From: Botryosphaeria dothidea
Lineage: Eukaryota > Ascomycota > Dothideomycetes > Botryosphaeriales > Botryosphaeriaceae
Assembly: GCA_011503125.2 (NCBI GenBank)
Contig: WWBZ02000016.1
Span: forward strand, 1,674,001-1,738,000
Direction: 5' to 3'
Length of the DNA: 64,000 bases
Position 1 is the stretch's first letter. Each line of letters begins with the position of its first letter. Below the pieces are notes generated by a model. It did not search any database, had not been told where the DNA came from, and saw only the letters and a program-made list of their open reading frames with translations. A program made the translations under genes and the position numbers. Shown here piece by piece: positions 34,546-45,500 of this stretch.

Positions 34546-35385
34546 GATTCCTTGTGACGCAAAATAGCGACTCTGTGGTTGTTACCGGTTCGACATCAGA
34601 GTATGAAATGCTGATGTAACTTGTAGCTTGGGCTGGACTCCGCTCCACGTTGCCAAGCGAAGCTTGGAATCCTAAGCTGTTGATTCAAGCATTAAGAATG
34701 CCTGTCGGTCGCAAAGTGGCTTCCCACGCGCGCTTCAAGGAATGCCCTACGTTAACCGACGGTCGGCGCCCCACCCTATTCCACACGTTAGCCCGCCTGG
34801 CCATGAGCCAAGGCCATGGTAGTTGACCATTCCACCTGAAATGGATATCTTCAAATGGTAGTATGTTCTTTTCCCGGGAGAGACAGATTATTTGATGTGC
34901 ATTCCGAGCGGTAAGGTGGGAGGGAAGGCCCGACCCGCGCGCCCCACTAACGGCTGTCCGCATTGTAGAGAAAATTGTCGACGCGTGATTACAGACAGCT
35001 GGCTTGAGGTTTGTTTGTTGGAGCCACTCTCACTGTTGATGATGCGCAGCAAGGACTTTTGCAACTAAATGAGTTTAGGATTTCACTCTTGAAAATAGGC
35101 TTGAAGGCTGTAGGAGTAGCACAGAAAGCAAGAACTTGAATGACTTTAAATTAGTAGCTATTCTAAGACAAGTCCCCATGGAAACCGTGGTTACTACCGA
35201 GCATATTTGCAACCTGCCTGAACTGGCGCTTAACCTTTTCAAAGCTTTGAGTGCGCGTTGCTCCATATAATTGACCATATTAAACGATTCTCGCCTTCGG
35301 GAGTCCTTATACTCTCGAGTCACAAAACTTCATATGATGTTTTGTCTACGACCTGTTCAGCGATGTACCGGTACGTGGTTTATTG
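34546..35385. other. Intergenic flank of the MITE, no supported gene
   Basis: Short frames only. I looked here for the continuation of the hydrolase gene broken at 35842-35875 and found no matching segment. Confidence 0.45.
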
Positions 35386-35875
35386 CAGGGCTTCCACTTG
35401 GCAAGCCGGCCTCAGCCCCGGCTCGTTAAATTTTTGCCTTGACTTGTTAAGCGAGCGTAGAGGGCCGGCTTAGTCTAAGATCTTAGACTAAATTGCGCGA
35501 TAAGCGTATTTCTTTAAATCTTTCTATATCTTTTAGATACGAAGAATCTATCTATAATAACGACTTGGTAAGTAGAGTATATCTTAGAGGAACCTCTTCT
35601 ATTAGCTAAAACTTAAGAGATAAACCTTCGGTCCTCCTCTCGGATACCGGGAACGCACGGAGGGACGTACGGAGGGACGTATGGAGGGACGCTTAGCTAT
35701 TTATAGTAGGTACACGTAAGAGGGTACGGATCTAAGCCAACTACCAAGATATTAAGTCAAGCGGGCCCTAGAGGGTCGGCTTACCAAGCGGCTACGGCGG
35801 CTGACTTGATCTTGACAAGCTGGGCGGGGGGGTCACCTGGCTTAATTTGGCTTGACTTGCCAAGTGGAAGCCCTG
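35386..35875. mobile_element. 490-bp MITE-like element with 20-bp terminal inverted repeats
   Basis: Starts CAGGGCTTCCACTTGGCAAG and ends with its exact reverse complement. The CAGGG start is typical of hAT-type termini. The interior has no open gene, is AT-rich at 35,470-35,625, carries a perfect 20-bp palindrome (35471-35490) and three 12-bp tandem copies of a CGTACGGAGGGA-type unit (about 35655-35691). No clear 8-bp target-site duplication flanks it, so the insertion is old or involved a deletion. The right end lies inside the frame of the adjacent hydrolase gene. Confidence 0.75.
35471..35490. repeat. Perfect 20-bp palindrome inside the MITE
   Basis: TAGTCTAAGATCTTAGACTA equals its own reverse complement. 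It may be a cruciform or a binding site for the element's transposase; this is unproven. Confidence 0.7.
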
Positions 35876-36576
35876 GCCATGGATTTTCTGTCCCGGCCGC
35901 ACGCACGCATCTGCCCATAGTATTCCGACGTCGTGTGGCAATTTATAACACGGAATTTTTGTTTCTCTTGAAGACCCTCGAATCTGGAGCTGTTATCTTG
36001 GAGATAATCAGATTTTTCAGCGAGTCGCTCGATTAGTCGCTCGGTTGGATGGATGCCTTTCACCATGGAAAGCAGCTTCTCATTACTCATGCCCTTGTTT
36101 GGAGCACCAAAAAATAGACATGCCCTGGTTTCCGCCAGATACTGCAAATCTCCGATCATGGCTTCTTTGAGGACGATACCATCCGGACTGTGAGCCACGT
36201 AAATGACCGTCTTTGCCGACATCTGTTTGAGCCGAACAGGTCTGAACCGACTCAAGAATCCTCTGCTTAGGTCCACAATGGTCTGATGAGAATTTGTCTC
36301 CAGTGGAGTCGTATAGCCGTATAAGATTACCCTAACACACGGGATATCGTGTGGAAGACCATCACGAAGCCACATGTCTCCTCCTCCTTGCTGTTGCCAT
36401 GAGCCAAACGGGTGGCTTGCGAGTCCGCGGATGGCAATAAGGCTGTAAATAATTAGTAAAGCATAGACTATGTCTAGAAAGTAAAACCAACTCGAAGAGG
36501 TGATCGCCACTTGAGTCTTCGGGCAAGCGAGAAGACTTTGACCTTGGTGCGCAAACTCTGCCCAAGGTTTTGACAT
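35842..36576 (-). pseudogene. Truncated NLR-type alpha/beta hydrolase (DUF676-like) gene
   Basis: The frame starts at an ATG (36576) and resembles the N-terminal alpha/beta hydrolase found before NB-ARC/NACHT modules in fungal NLR-like proteins: LIAIRGLASHPFGSW, MWLRDGLPHDIP, ILYGYTTPL, the nucleophile elbow as AHSPDG (usual GHSLGG; the Ser is kept), LFFGAPNKGMSN and LLSMVKG. It stops after about 245 codons inside the right terminal repeat of the MITE. The usual C-terminal part with the catalytic His and any NB-ARC domain is missing, so it is probably non-functional. A 45-nt intron (36443-36487, TACTAAT branch) is likely; it is in frame, so removal or retention both keep the frame. Such proteins act in non-self recognition and cell death. 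Confidence 0.7.
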
Positions 36577-37569
36577 ACTCCGGTCCTATTGATCTCAAGC
36601 GGAAGCTTTTGAGTACGATATGTCAGAGTCCTTTTGACTGACGCCATCTCTCCACTATATTGCTCAGGAGTTTATGACTGAGAGGGTTGTATTATGGCTT
36701 TTCAGAGGTGCCAGAATTCTGGAGAAATGTTCGGAGCAGAGAAAAAAGATTGAGAGCCTCTTCGGTCGCACGCAGACAGTGGATGTGAGAACTTGAGAGG
36801 AGCAGTGAGCAGATGAGGCTGTCGGCATAGTTTAATATGCACGCGACCGGGAACGGCCCCTCGTGTGCCTTGTTCGCCAAGAAATCCTTTCATCTATTTC
36901 CCAAGGTGTTTAATGGCCATTGGACAAATCTATCCCATGTCAGCATCCCACCTGGGTTCCAACATGGTTCGTCTGTGTTGCGTAAGCCTCTTGAGAGTAT
37001 TAGCTAAGCACATACTTCCACATCACATTTTACCATATTGGCCCTGTTTCATGACACACGCGCGTGCGATTGCTTGAAACTACTACAGAAAGCAATGTCA
37101 TAAGCCTCAAAAAGGAAGGTGTGATACTTGCATTGAGCTGCAAGATTGAATTTGAAGGATAAAAACTTGAAGAATTCACGGCGAAACTACCCTTAGTGAA
37201 ACTCTTGGTGGATGCTAAGGCAGTAGCGGCCTTATGTTTACCTATTGGGATTGCTTGAATAGCTCAGGCGGATTATGGTTCGTTATTACATGGCGTGACT
37301 TCCTGTCAATTATTCGCTCTCTCCTGTTTCAGGCAACGAGGGGTACGTGTTCCCGTCATGACGGAAATGATGTTTCAACACCACGAATCTTGGACAGCCT
37401 TATAAAAAGATTGAAAGATGAATGGTAGCGGGCACAGTCGAAGCTTCATGTGAGAATACACCAGAATGCAAGTATGGAATGGTTAAGAAAGATTTCAAAC
37501 GACCATGAACAACCACCTCAAGCTCTTTAAACTACCTTACTATCACTTCCTACAGGTCACCACTAAATA
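36577..37569. other. Intergenic region, no supported gene
   Basis: Short frames only. A 64-codon ATG frame at 37,234-37,428 (+) has no recognisable domain and I do not call it. Confidence 0.45.
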
Positions 37570-39555
37570 TCAAGCTTTTGGAGGTCCTCGATCCATCAAT
37601 GTAACCTCGCCCTCTCTACCGTTATTACTATGATGTAAGCGTGGGTGGTCCCGATCCAAGCCGTCAATCAGTGGGAACTTGGACTCATCCGTCACCGGCA
37701 CATATGTGTTGACATCTCCCCAGCTACCCACTCCAACTGCTTCGTAGACCAGTCTCTGCTGCTGGAATGAGCCATCCAGCAACCACTGCAGTCTTCCGTA
37801 CTCCCAAATGTGAAAGAACGACTGAATCAACCCCACAAATGTATCGATAAACAGGCCAACAAAGGAAATACAGCACCCGATCACAATAACGACGATGACA
37901 GCAGGGAGATGGAAGTTCGTATATCCCGAGCTCGCGCGAATGCGCTGCTCCGTGCAGTCCGCCAGAGCATTGGCATCCGTCTGCTCCACGACGAACTGCT
38001 CCATCGACGCGTCGGACGGCCCGGTGACGTATTCGACGACGCCCTCCTGGATCAGCGCCAGCGAGATGGAGAACCAGCGGCTGAGCTCCAGGCGCCACTG
38101 GTTCGAGGGCAGCTTGCCGTACTGCGTGGTGTCGATCTGCGTCTTGGACGCCAGCAGCTGGTCGCCCGGCATCATCCGCGCGACGAAGCCGTAGTCGAGC
38201 TGCGTCGCGACGGCGGCGAAGATGAGGCGGACCGCCGTGGCGGTTTGGCGATCGCTCATCCCCAGTTTCAGCGCCGCGCTTGGTATGCCGCGAGAGGAGA
38301 GCATCGGCGTGCAGTGTCGGTCGTTGCCGTCTGTGGCTGCTTGGCAGAGCTGGTGCTGTTCGATGCAGCCGAGCACAGATACGGGCCGCACTTGGAGGTA
38401 GATGGTCTGCGGGGGGTCGAGGTCGTCTCCCCAGTCAGATGGTTCGTTCTCGAACCAGCGGTCACTGACAGGCCAAAGGTATGACATCCAGTTGGCGGAG
38501 AGGAAGAAGATTGAGGCAGCAGCGTCAGTGCGGTCAAGGATGGTAGCGTTTGGGTACCACTGATTGGCGGTTCCAAGCGGGTCGAATCCAAGCGAGCTTT
38601 TCCATGTCAGCGTGTAGGTCGTGCTATGCCGTTGTTCCACTTACGTCAATGTGTACCCGTTGATATATCTCAGAGCGTTCTCGGGATAGCTTAGGGTGAC
38701 TGTAGTATTGTCGTCAAGGCTTCCGTAGTAGTATTCCAAGACGTTTTCGTCCGTTGAATTTCTGTACGCGATTTCGGCGTAGTTGGATGCCATGGGTGAA
38801 CAGGTAACGACCTTGCGGTAGTCGATAGCATCCCCGTCCTTGCTGTTCATCCCAAGATCACGGTTCGTGTTGATGTACCCGGAATCCATGACGAAAGGTA
38901 CTGTAGTGTTCACACAGAGCTCAGGGTCCGTGAAGGGACAGTCTGCGTCGCCGGATGTCCAGTTGAGTTGAGCGGCGGGCTGCCTGTTGCAAATGCTCGC
39001 ACTGTTCGCTTCGCTGTAGCACTGTCGGACGTACGTCGTTGCAGATTCCATACGGTCAGCCCAGTATACGCTCCAGTATGTAATGTTCTCCGGCCCTATC
39101 GAAACGTAGCCACACTGAGTGTTCTGTATCAAAACTTGATTTCCGTTTGCTGTCCAGATGAGTGGAATATACAGGCGGATGATGGCCGATGCAACAACGA
39201 AGGTCAATGCCAGTGTTGTAAGTAGAGAACCTCGGAACAAAGCTCTGGATAAGCCGAGCTTCTTTCGCCATCCTACTGAAAGTCGTGCGAAGAGCCAGAG
39301 GGCTTGTGTGTGCGAGTTGCTGTTTCGGAGAACGGCTCGGAGGTTGTGGCGGTATCCATCCTGCGGCGATTGAGAAGACAGAGCCTGATGGAGCACGAAC
39401 TTGACGATGTTCCACGCCTGCACCGCTGCAAAGCCGGCAAAGATGATCAGAGCTGCCGATAGGATACCTCCACTGCGTTCGGAAAGGGTTAGGGTCCAGA
39501 CACCATTGGCATGGTCTTTCCAGACCCCTTTGTACACTTCAACTGTAGACGACAT
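37570..39555 (-). CDS. Fungal polytopic membrane protein of unknown function
   Basis: Exons 38645-39555 and 37570-38596, joined over a 48-nt intron (GTAAGT donor, CTGAC branch), give 645 aa. The ATG at 39555 is the first in frame; the open frame extends further upstream only through a GTG. Hydrophobic segments lie at about 30-48, 118-140 and, near the C terminus, about 515-540. Between the second and third is a large loop of about 350 residues with many Asn-X-Ser/Thr sites (e.g. NTTVP, NSTDE, DNTTVT) and cysteines, so it is probably extracellular or lumenal and glycosylated. The C-terminal tail is charged. This layout occurs in a family of uncharacterised Pezizomycotina transmembrane proteins; I assign no function. 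Confidence 0.78.
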
Positions 39556-40108
39556 TCCGCCGGCGGAGAGAACTGAAAAACCGGATGGCGGGTGGAAGCT
39601 GGACACCCACGACTATGCCTATTCATACCTACCAGGCCGCCGTTTCAGCCTCACCATGCAGGGTGGAATGACTGACTGCAAGGCTGTTGATCACGCCGCA
39701 ACCCTTTCCCGCAACAGCGCGGATAGCCGGCAAAGCCAATCGATATCTGGTGTAGCAGCATCCGGTGAGGCTTTTGGCGTTATTGAACCAGGATAAAGCC
39801 ACATTCAGATCAGAGAAACGGGAGCCAATTCAAGCAAAACGTGTTGATCAACGATGCCTCTTTGAGTATGCACCGGCTTGGCTCTCGCGTACAGTGGCGC
39901 GTGGCACCAATCACGTATCTCGTATTGAGCCACAGTGGGACTTCTGCTCCCTCGCCAAGACTTTGTTTTGAGCAGGTCAATCTGGAAACGGTGTATGAGT
40001 CGTGAATTGATTCGTTCTTCTAGAGTGTTGTAGCCTCACTGAGCTGATTTAGGCAGCAATACCCTCGGGAGAACCGGGCGAACGGCGCTCGCTGAGGTCG
40101 GCTGTGCT
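39556..40108. other. Intergenic region, no supported gene
   Basis: Promoter side of the membrane protein gene and 3' side of the cupin gene. No coding signal seen. Confidence 0.5.
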
Positions 40109-40615
40109 TTAAACTTTCATGGGGATGTCGGCTTCAAGTACCTTGTCGCCGACCTTGGGTGCCTGTGACTTGATGAGGATGAAGAGAGCCCGCGCCCATT
40201 CATCGGTGTCGTTGTCCCATCTGTGCATCGTAGCCTGCTGCACCACCACGTCGTTCTTCTTGAGTTCCGTTCTCGACCCATCATCAAGCGACATCGTAAT
40301 CGTCCCCTCTATCACAAACATGTAGTCCAAAGTAAGTGTGCGGTGAAAGACACTCTTGGATTTTGGCGGCAGACCGACTATGCGGAAGATTGCGCCATCG
40401 TTGGCAATTCCCGTCTGGGCCAGCCCCTTGTCTTCGGCAGAGTTGACGTCGGGTGGGAGCTCAGCGGTAGACCATACCGGAACGATCACGGGTCCATGCG
40501 GGGCCTTCTTTCCGGCAATCAAATCATCCCGCGTGATAACCGCAACAGCATCCTCGTTGTGGCCAGTAACCACACGGCGGATCGGAGTGTTGAAGTCTGC
40601 CTCGTTGGTCGACAT
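40109..40615 (-). CDS. Cupin-fold protein
   Basis: A single exon of 168 aa. The conserved double-stranded beta-barrel region runs from about residue 75 to 150: GAIFRIVGLPPKSKSVFHRT, then YMFVIEGTITMSLDDG (cupin motif 1, ending in E-G) and KKNDVVVQQATMHRWDN (motif 2, with His and Asn/Asp). The metal-binding set is incomplete compared with the classic HxH...E...H pattern: one His and the Glu are seen in motif 1 and one His in motif 2. Fungal members are small stand-alone cupins, often near secondary-metabolism or catabolic genes. It lies 391 bp downstream of, and on the same strand as, a carboxymuconolactone-decarboxylase-like gene, which suggests a shared small-molecule pathway. Reaction unknown. 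Confidence 0.8.
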   Translation of the reverse strand: MSTNEADFNTPIRRVVTGHNEDAVAVITRDDLIAGKKAPHGPVIVPVWSTAELPPDVNSAEDKGLAQTGIANDGAIFRIVGLPPKSKSVFHRTLTLDYMFVIEGTITMSLDDGSRTELKKNDVVVQQATMHRWDNDTDEWARALFILIKSQAPKVGDKVLEADIPMKV

Positions 40616-41006
40616 GCTTGCTTTTTGGTGTTAGTTTGATCCTTCTGAAGCCTTGGTAGGCTGAGACGCACCTACAGCAGGGCAGCAGGTTCCGCTTGAG
40701 TTACTGGGGTTTCGACTGTTGTGCTGGGCTGGGTTTTTCTGAGGTCAACACGGCGCCTGCACCTGACGGGTGCCTCCCATTTATCTCCAATTCGCATGAC
40801 CTATCCGTCGCATGAGATCGGAAATGTCGTGGGGCGTCAGCTGAGGATTTGGCATCCTAGTAATAGCACATGAAACCCATCAAATTCTCCCTCTGGCTAC
40901 ATATTCCACATGTTACCGGAGCGAGATGCGCCGAACAAGTTGATGAAGCCAAGGTGGGGACTCCCAAATCCCACCCTCAGAGTAGCCGCCAAGAGTCGGC
41001 AGAAGC
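40616..41006. other. Spacer between the CMD-like and cupin genes
   Basis: A 391-bp spacer that should hold the cupin gene promoter. No gene seen. Confidence 0.5.
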
Positions 41007-41887
41007 TCAAGGTGGGGTCAAGTCCGCAAAATCTATGTCCGCCACGGGCGTGATTTCTCCGGTCTTGCAATCATAAGCTTTGGCAATCGCTAGCCCAATA
41101 TCTTGAGCAAACTGCGCATCCTCCATCGACCCGCCATGCCGCACGATTCCTCGAGTGTGCCAGAGCGCCTGCACAGGCGAGTTGGAGCAGATCAGAGCTG
41201 CTGCTGTGCACACTTGCGTCTCGATGGGCGACAGGATCGCGTCCTCGCTGACCCACCACTCATACAGCATCTGTTGATTCAGCAGAGCTTCGGAACTCGG
41301 TCAGCCTCTAAAAAGCACAGCTGGCACGCAAACACCTCTTACCAAGATCTGGATGATATTTGAAGTTCTTCTCCCGATTTGCCTGCGCGACTGGCGGCGT
41401 CCATGTTACGTCGAAGTATTTTTTGCCTCGCTCCTCTCGCTCTTTGGCACTGGCACCGGCTTTCACCGCCTCATACCTACATTGTGTGGGTGAGAAGAGC
41501 TAGGGAAAGCGTGCAAGGCCAGAATTACCGAGGTCCATATGTGTCAATTTGCTCCTCTCTCAGCGAGTGGTAGAGAGGGTACAGCGCCTGAAGAGATTTG
41601 GGAACACCGTAAAGAAGGCTTGTCTTCAAGACTGCTTCCTTGAGTCGTCGCTGGACCAGCTTTTCCTTTTCCAGCGGGAGGCCTTCGGTGGCGAGATGAT
41701 ACAGATCCGGCGTTTCCGTGCCTGCGCTGGCTGCGGCGAGGGCAGCAATCTGGCTTGGAATGAGCTCCTCGGTTGACAGTGTTGCCATTCAATTGGCTCT
41801 TACCGCAGCAATGTACCATCGCTGTTTGAGAACATCAGTTCCTTTTTCCTGCTCGCGGAATTTCTTCACTACTTCGGCGACAGGCAT
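41007..41887 (-). CDS. Carboxymuconolactone decarboxylase (AhpD)-like protein
   Basis: Four exons (41804-41887, 41529-41749, 41343-41476, 41007-41287) give 239 aa; introns are 54, 52 and 55 nt. The all-helical AhpD-like fold shows in KTSLLYGVPKSLQALYPLY and, in the last exon, SPIETQVCTAAALICSN followed by LWHTRGIVRHGGSMEDAQFAQDIG. The last segment matches the family's substrate/His region. The CxxC redox pair of true AhpD is absent, so this is more likely a decarboxylase- or isomerase-type relative than a peroxidase. Intron 3 ends at CCGAAG, giving the in-frame ALLNQQMLYEWW. For intron 1 a 36-nt alternative exists; 54 nt is chosen because 36 nt would be unusually short. Confidence 0.8.
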
Positions 41888-42565
41888 GACGCTTTATCTC
41901 TCGGTGGTAAGAATTGGCGCCGATGCTTGACGGTAAGTCTTGGAGTTGGGCTGTGCCGCCGGCAAGCTGCGCTTTTATTTCGATACACTCCATGCCGATG
42001 TGGGGGAATATTTAGAGTTCCCGTGTGTCTACATCCGACTATTCCGACAGCTCATCATTGGTACGTTCTGGATGGTGAGTATATCTTCCTCTGGTTTTCT
42101 GGACCGGGACTCAGCGGAACCGTAATCCGAATTCCCGTTCAGAAAAGCCCCGACAAGATTGGGTGATCGCATTTTGAACGACCTCAACTCGAAGGACTTT
42201 GGTCTCTGAGATGATTCTGGCCTTTTGTAATACTTCCTGGTTTCAATCTCCTCCACTCCTTCCTCTTGCCTGCCCCGTTCTCAATCCCCGTATTAATCAT
42301 TGGCCCAAAGCAATGCCCTTTATATCCACACGAAAGCCCTCGACATAGGTTGCTCTCACCACGATGACAGCATAGAAAAACTGTAGTCCTGCTACCAGTC
42401 ACCAAGGACAACTAAAACGAGCTCTACATCATACCTGCATCTACCCTTTTTCGTTAAAGACTCACCCCTTCTCTACTCACATCCTGAACGCGCACTCAAA
42501 ACCTCCATCCTGCTTAAAAAAAGAAAAAGAAAAAAGAAAGCAATCTCTTCCCACACGCGGAACCC
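41888..42565. other. Intergenic region, no supported gene
   Basis: Between the CMD-like gene and the 3' end of the large helicase gene. No coding signal; an A-rich run lies at about 42,515-42,540. Confidence 0.5.
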
Positions 42566-45500
42566 CTACAACCGCAACTCCCTCAACTCCGCCTCCAACT
42601 CCTCCGCCCTGCGCACCCCCTCCGCCGGCGCGTGATCGCGCCCGCCCACCGCCGCCCCGCACTGCGGACACCGCGTCTGCTGCATCGGCATGCCGCACTC
42701 GCCAACGGTGAACGGATGGCCGCGCGCGCACGTGTACCAATGCCCCGTGCCGCGCATCTCCGTCGCCATGGCCGCCAGCACGGCCCGCCGCTCCTCGCCC
42801 GTCACGACCGCGAAGAACGTCTCCGCCCGCACCAGCATCCCCTCGACCGCGTCCGCCTCCGCGCCCATCCCGCCCGTCGCCCCGGGGTGCGCGGCGCAGA
42901 TCCCCCTCGCTCGCGCGACGTGCGCGAGCGCGTCGGCGCGCAGGCGTTCGCTCTGGCAGGCGGGCGCGAAGGGCCGCTCGATGGCGGCGTAGTGCGCGAG
43001 GAAGAGGAGGGCCTCGGCGCACTGGAGCGGCGCGGCGCCCTGCTGCGCGTCGTGCAGGAGGGTGGCGCAGCGCTGGCGGTTGGCGGCGAGGTCGAGGACG
43101 CACGCGGCGCGGAGGCGGGAGGGGAGCTTGTCGCGCCAGGCGGAGACGAGGGCGCCGAGGATGGCCAGGTCGCAGCGGATGAGCAGGGCGGAGCCGAGGA
43201 GGTGGGCGCGCGTTTGAGGGACTTCGGGGTGCGGCTGGAAAGACGGTCGTGCGGCCGGTTGGCGGCGCCGGCGCGCATCTTGACAGGAGTTGTAGACGCG
43301 TTTGAAGGGCTGCTCTTCCTTGCTGGCTTTGTTGACGTGCGTTTGGATGCGGTTGCGCAGCGCGAAGATGTCTTTGAAGCGCGCGGTCAGCGTCAGTTCG
43401 GCGGCGGCTTCGCGGAACTGCTTGAGCTGGGCTGAGGGCGTTTTGGAGATGTTGAGCGTCATGGGTGCTCTGGTGTCGACGACGACGGCGTCTGCGGTGT
43501 TGACGAGCTGGTCTTGGATGGCTTGGAACTGGGCTTGCAGAGCCACGTATTCGTTGTGGGACCACACGATGAATTTCTTCGTGGACTCGTCGAGCAGGGC
43601 GCGGCGGATGATGCGTCCGTATCTGCAGATGTTCCGCAGCGAGCCACGGCAGGTCGGGCAGTGCTTGAGTTCGTCGTTGGAGAAGGGAGGAGAGGGGTGT
43701 AGGCCGGTGAAAGCCCCGTCTGGTGAGACGATGTAGTGCTTCGCCATGTCCATGTGGCCGTCCATGTTCTGGACGGTCATGATGTGGCCACACTGTGGGA
43801 AAAGGCAGGGGTCAGAGTCGAGATCAACCTCTTTGTACGTAAGCATTTCAATGTAGTCGACTTGCATTTCCTTGATGCTTTGTTCGGCGCACACTTGACA
43901 GAACTTCTTGTCCGGGCATGCTTCTCCGCAGAGTGATGGGCCTGTTAAAGTGTCAGATCGTCCTCCAAAGTAGTGTCTTGAATTGAGGTAAAACCTTGGG
44001 CAACTTACATTGGTGTCCACATGAGAGCTGCTTAATGCATCTCTTCGAGCAGGGAAGCCAGTCACAAGGAGCTGCACATGGCAAGGAACATTGACTGTGA
44101 GGGCAACAAGAGTCGCAGTTCCTCTGGGCGCAAGGGCTGCATGGTTCGTGACACTTCTTGTTGCATCTTGAATGACTGCAGGAGTTCTCGCAAGGTGCTG
44201 CACAAAGTGGACATGGCTTGTCGCCGTGACAGGTTTCCTTACAGCTATGGCGACAGGTGCTGTAATCACGCCCGCAAACCTGCTTGCAGATGCCATGGTC
44301 CTCTTGGACAACTTCCCCGTTCTCCCTTGTTTTGCATGTGCTGCATTTGTTCTTGCACGTATGGCCACACTGTAGCACGACGTCACAGCGGGCGGGACAT
44401 TGGAAGCTATCTGCTCCGGAGTCAATGTGGCAGGGGAGCTCAACCTTGTGCTGGCATCCTGGAATGGTCTGCGAGACCTTTATTGTGCAGGCCACCGTCG
44501 AAAGATCCTGAGATTGCCAACAGGGCAGGTCCGCTTTGAAATGTCCGCATGGAAGGATTCGGGATGGATCGTGAACGGTGACAACACATTTCTCCGGGCA
44601 ATTCTCCCCACAGGCTCGTGAACAAGAATGATCGCATCCTTTCATTGGCCGGGGGCAGGGCTCTAAGCATACAACGGCGTCATGAAGCAGAGATGAATGG
44701 CACTTGTTGATGCAGGAGTGGCCACAGCGTAATCTCTTGTCGCACTTCTTGTTACAGCCTCCTTCTGGAGAGAATTGAGTGAAATCCTCGGGCCGCTTCA
44801 CTTCGATGGGGTCATTAGGATGTCTGGGGCACTGAAGTTCCAAGGTAGGTCCGAAGTTGCCTCCAAGTCGTAAGATGTCGAGGACGTCGGCCCACATCTG
44901 TACGCTTCCTGCCGTCTCGGAATTTCCGATCAGAAACATTCCATGCTGTGCACGCGAGAGAAGGACATTGATCCTGTTGGAAGTTCTCAAGAAGCCGCAT
45001 TTGTTGTTGGGGTTGGAGCGGACGAGGGAGATGACAACGACCTTTGCTTCCTCGCCCTGGAAGTTGTCGACAGTGGCCACTTTGAGAGCCTTGAGGGCTG
45101 ATGACTTGCTGGCCTGTGGTACTTCATCGGCCGCCATGCCTGCTTGCTCCAGCTGATCGATGTCTCGATCATTGAGGACCAACTCCCACATTTTACCCAG
45201 TCGGGCCCGAAGCTTGTGGAGCTGGCCCAGGTATGGGGTCAGCACTGCAATGTCTTCGGCATGATAGGCGCCCTGCTTCATCAGATGGGAAACGAGGCCC
45301 AGTGTCATGTCAATCTCAAATTCGTTGGTGTGGCTTGTCGATGCGACGCCTTGAGATTCGTCCGAGCTGGCTTCGAACTCTCGATGGTCAAACCAGAACA
45401 GCCGGTGCTTCATGCCGGGGATCATCGGATAAGTCTCTGTTGATGGTGCATCTTTGAGTGATGGATAGAGCGTGTCTCGGACCAGCTGGGAGACCATCGG

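Noticed and set aside
37234..37428. 64-codon forward ATG frame
   Set aside because: No domain, no supporting splice or promoter signal; could be chance in AT-rich DNA.
42477..43793. 438-codon reverse frame, Arg/Pro/His-rich
   Set aside because: Shadow of the ZNFX1-like second exon in another frame.
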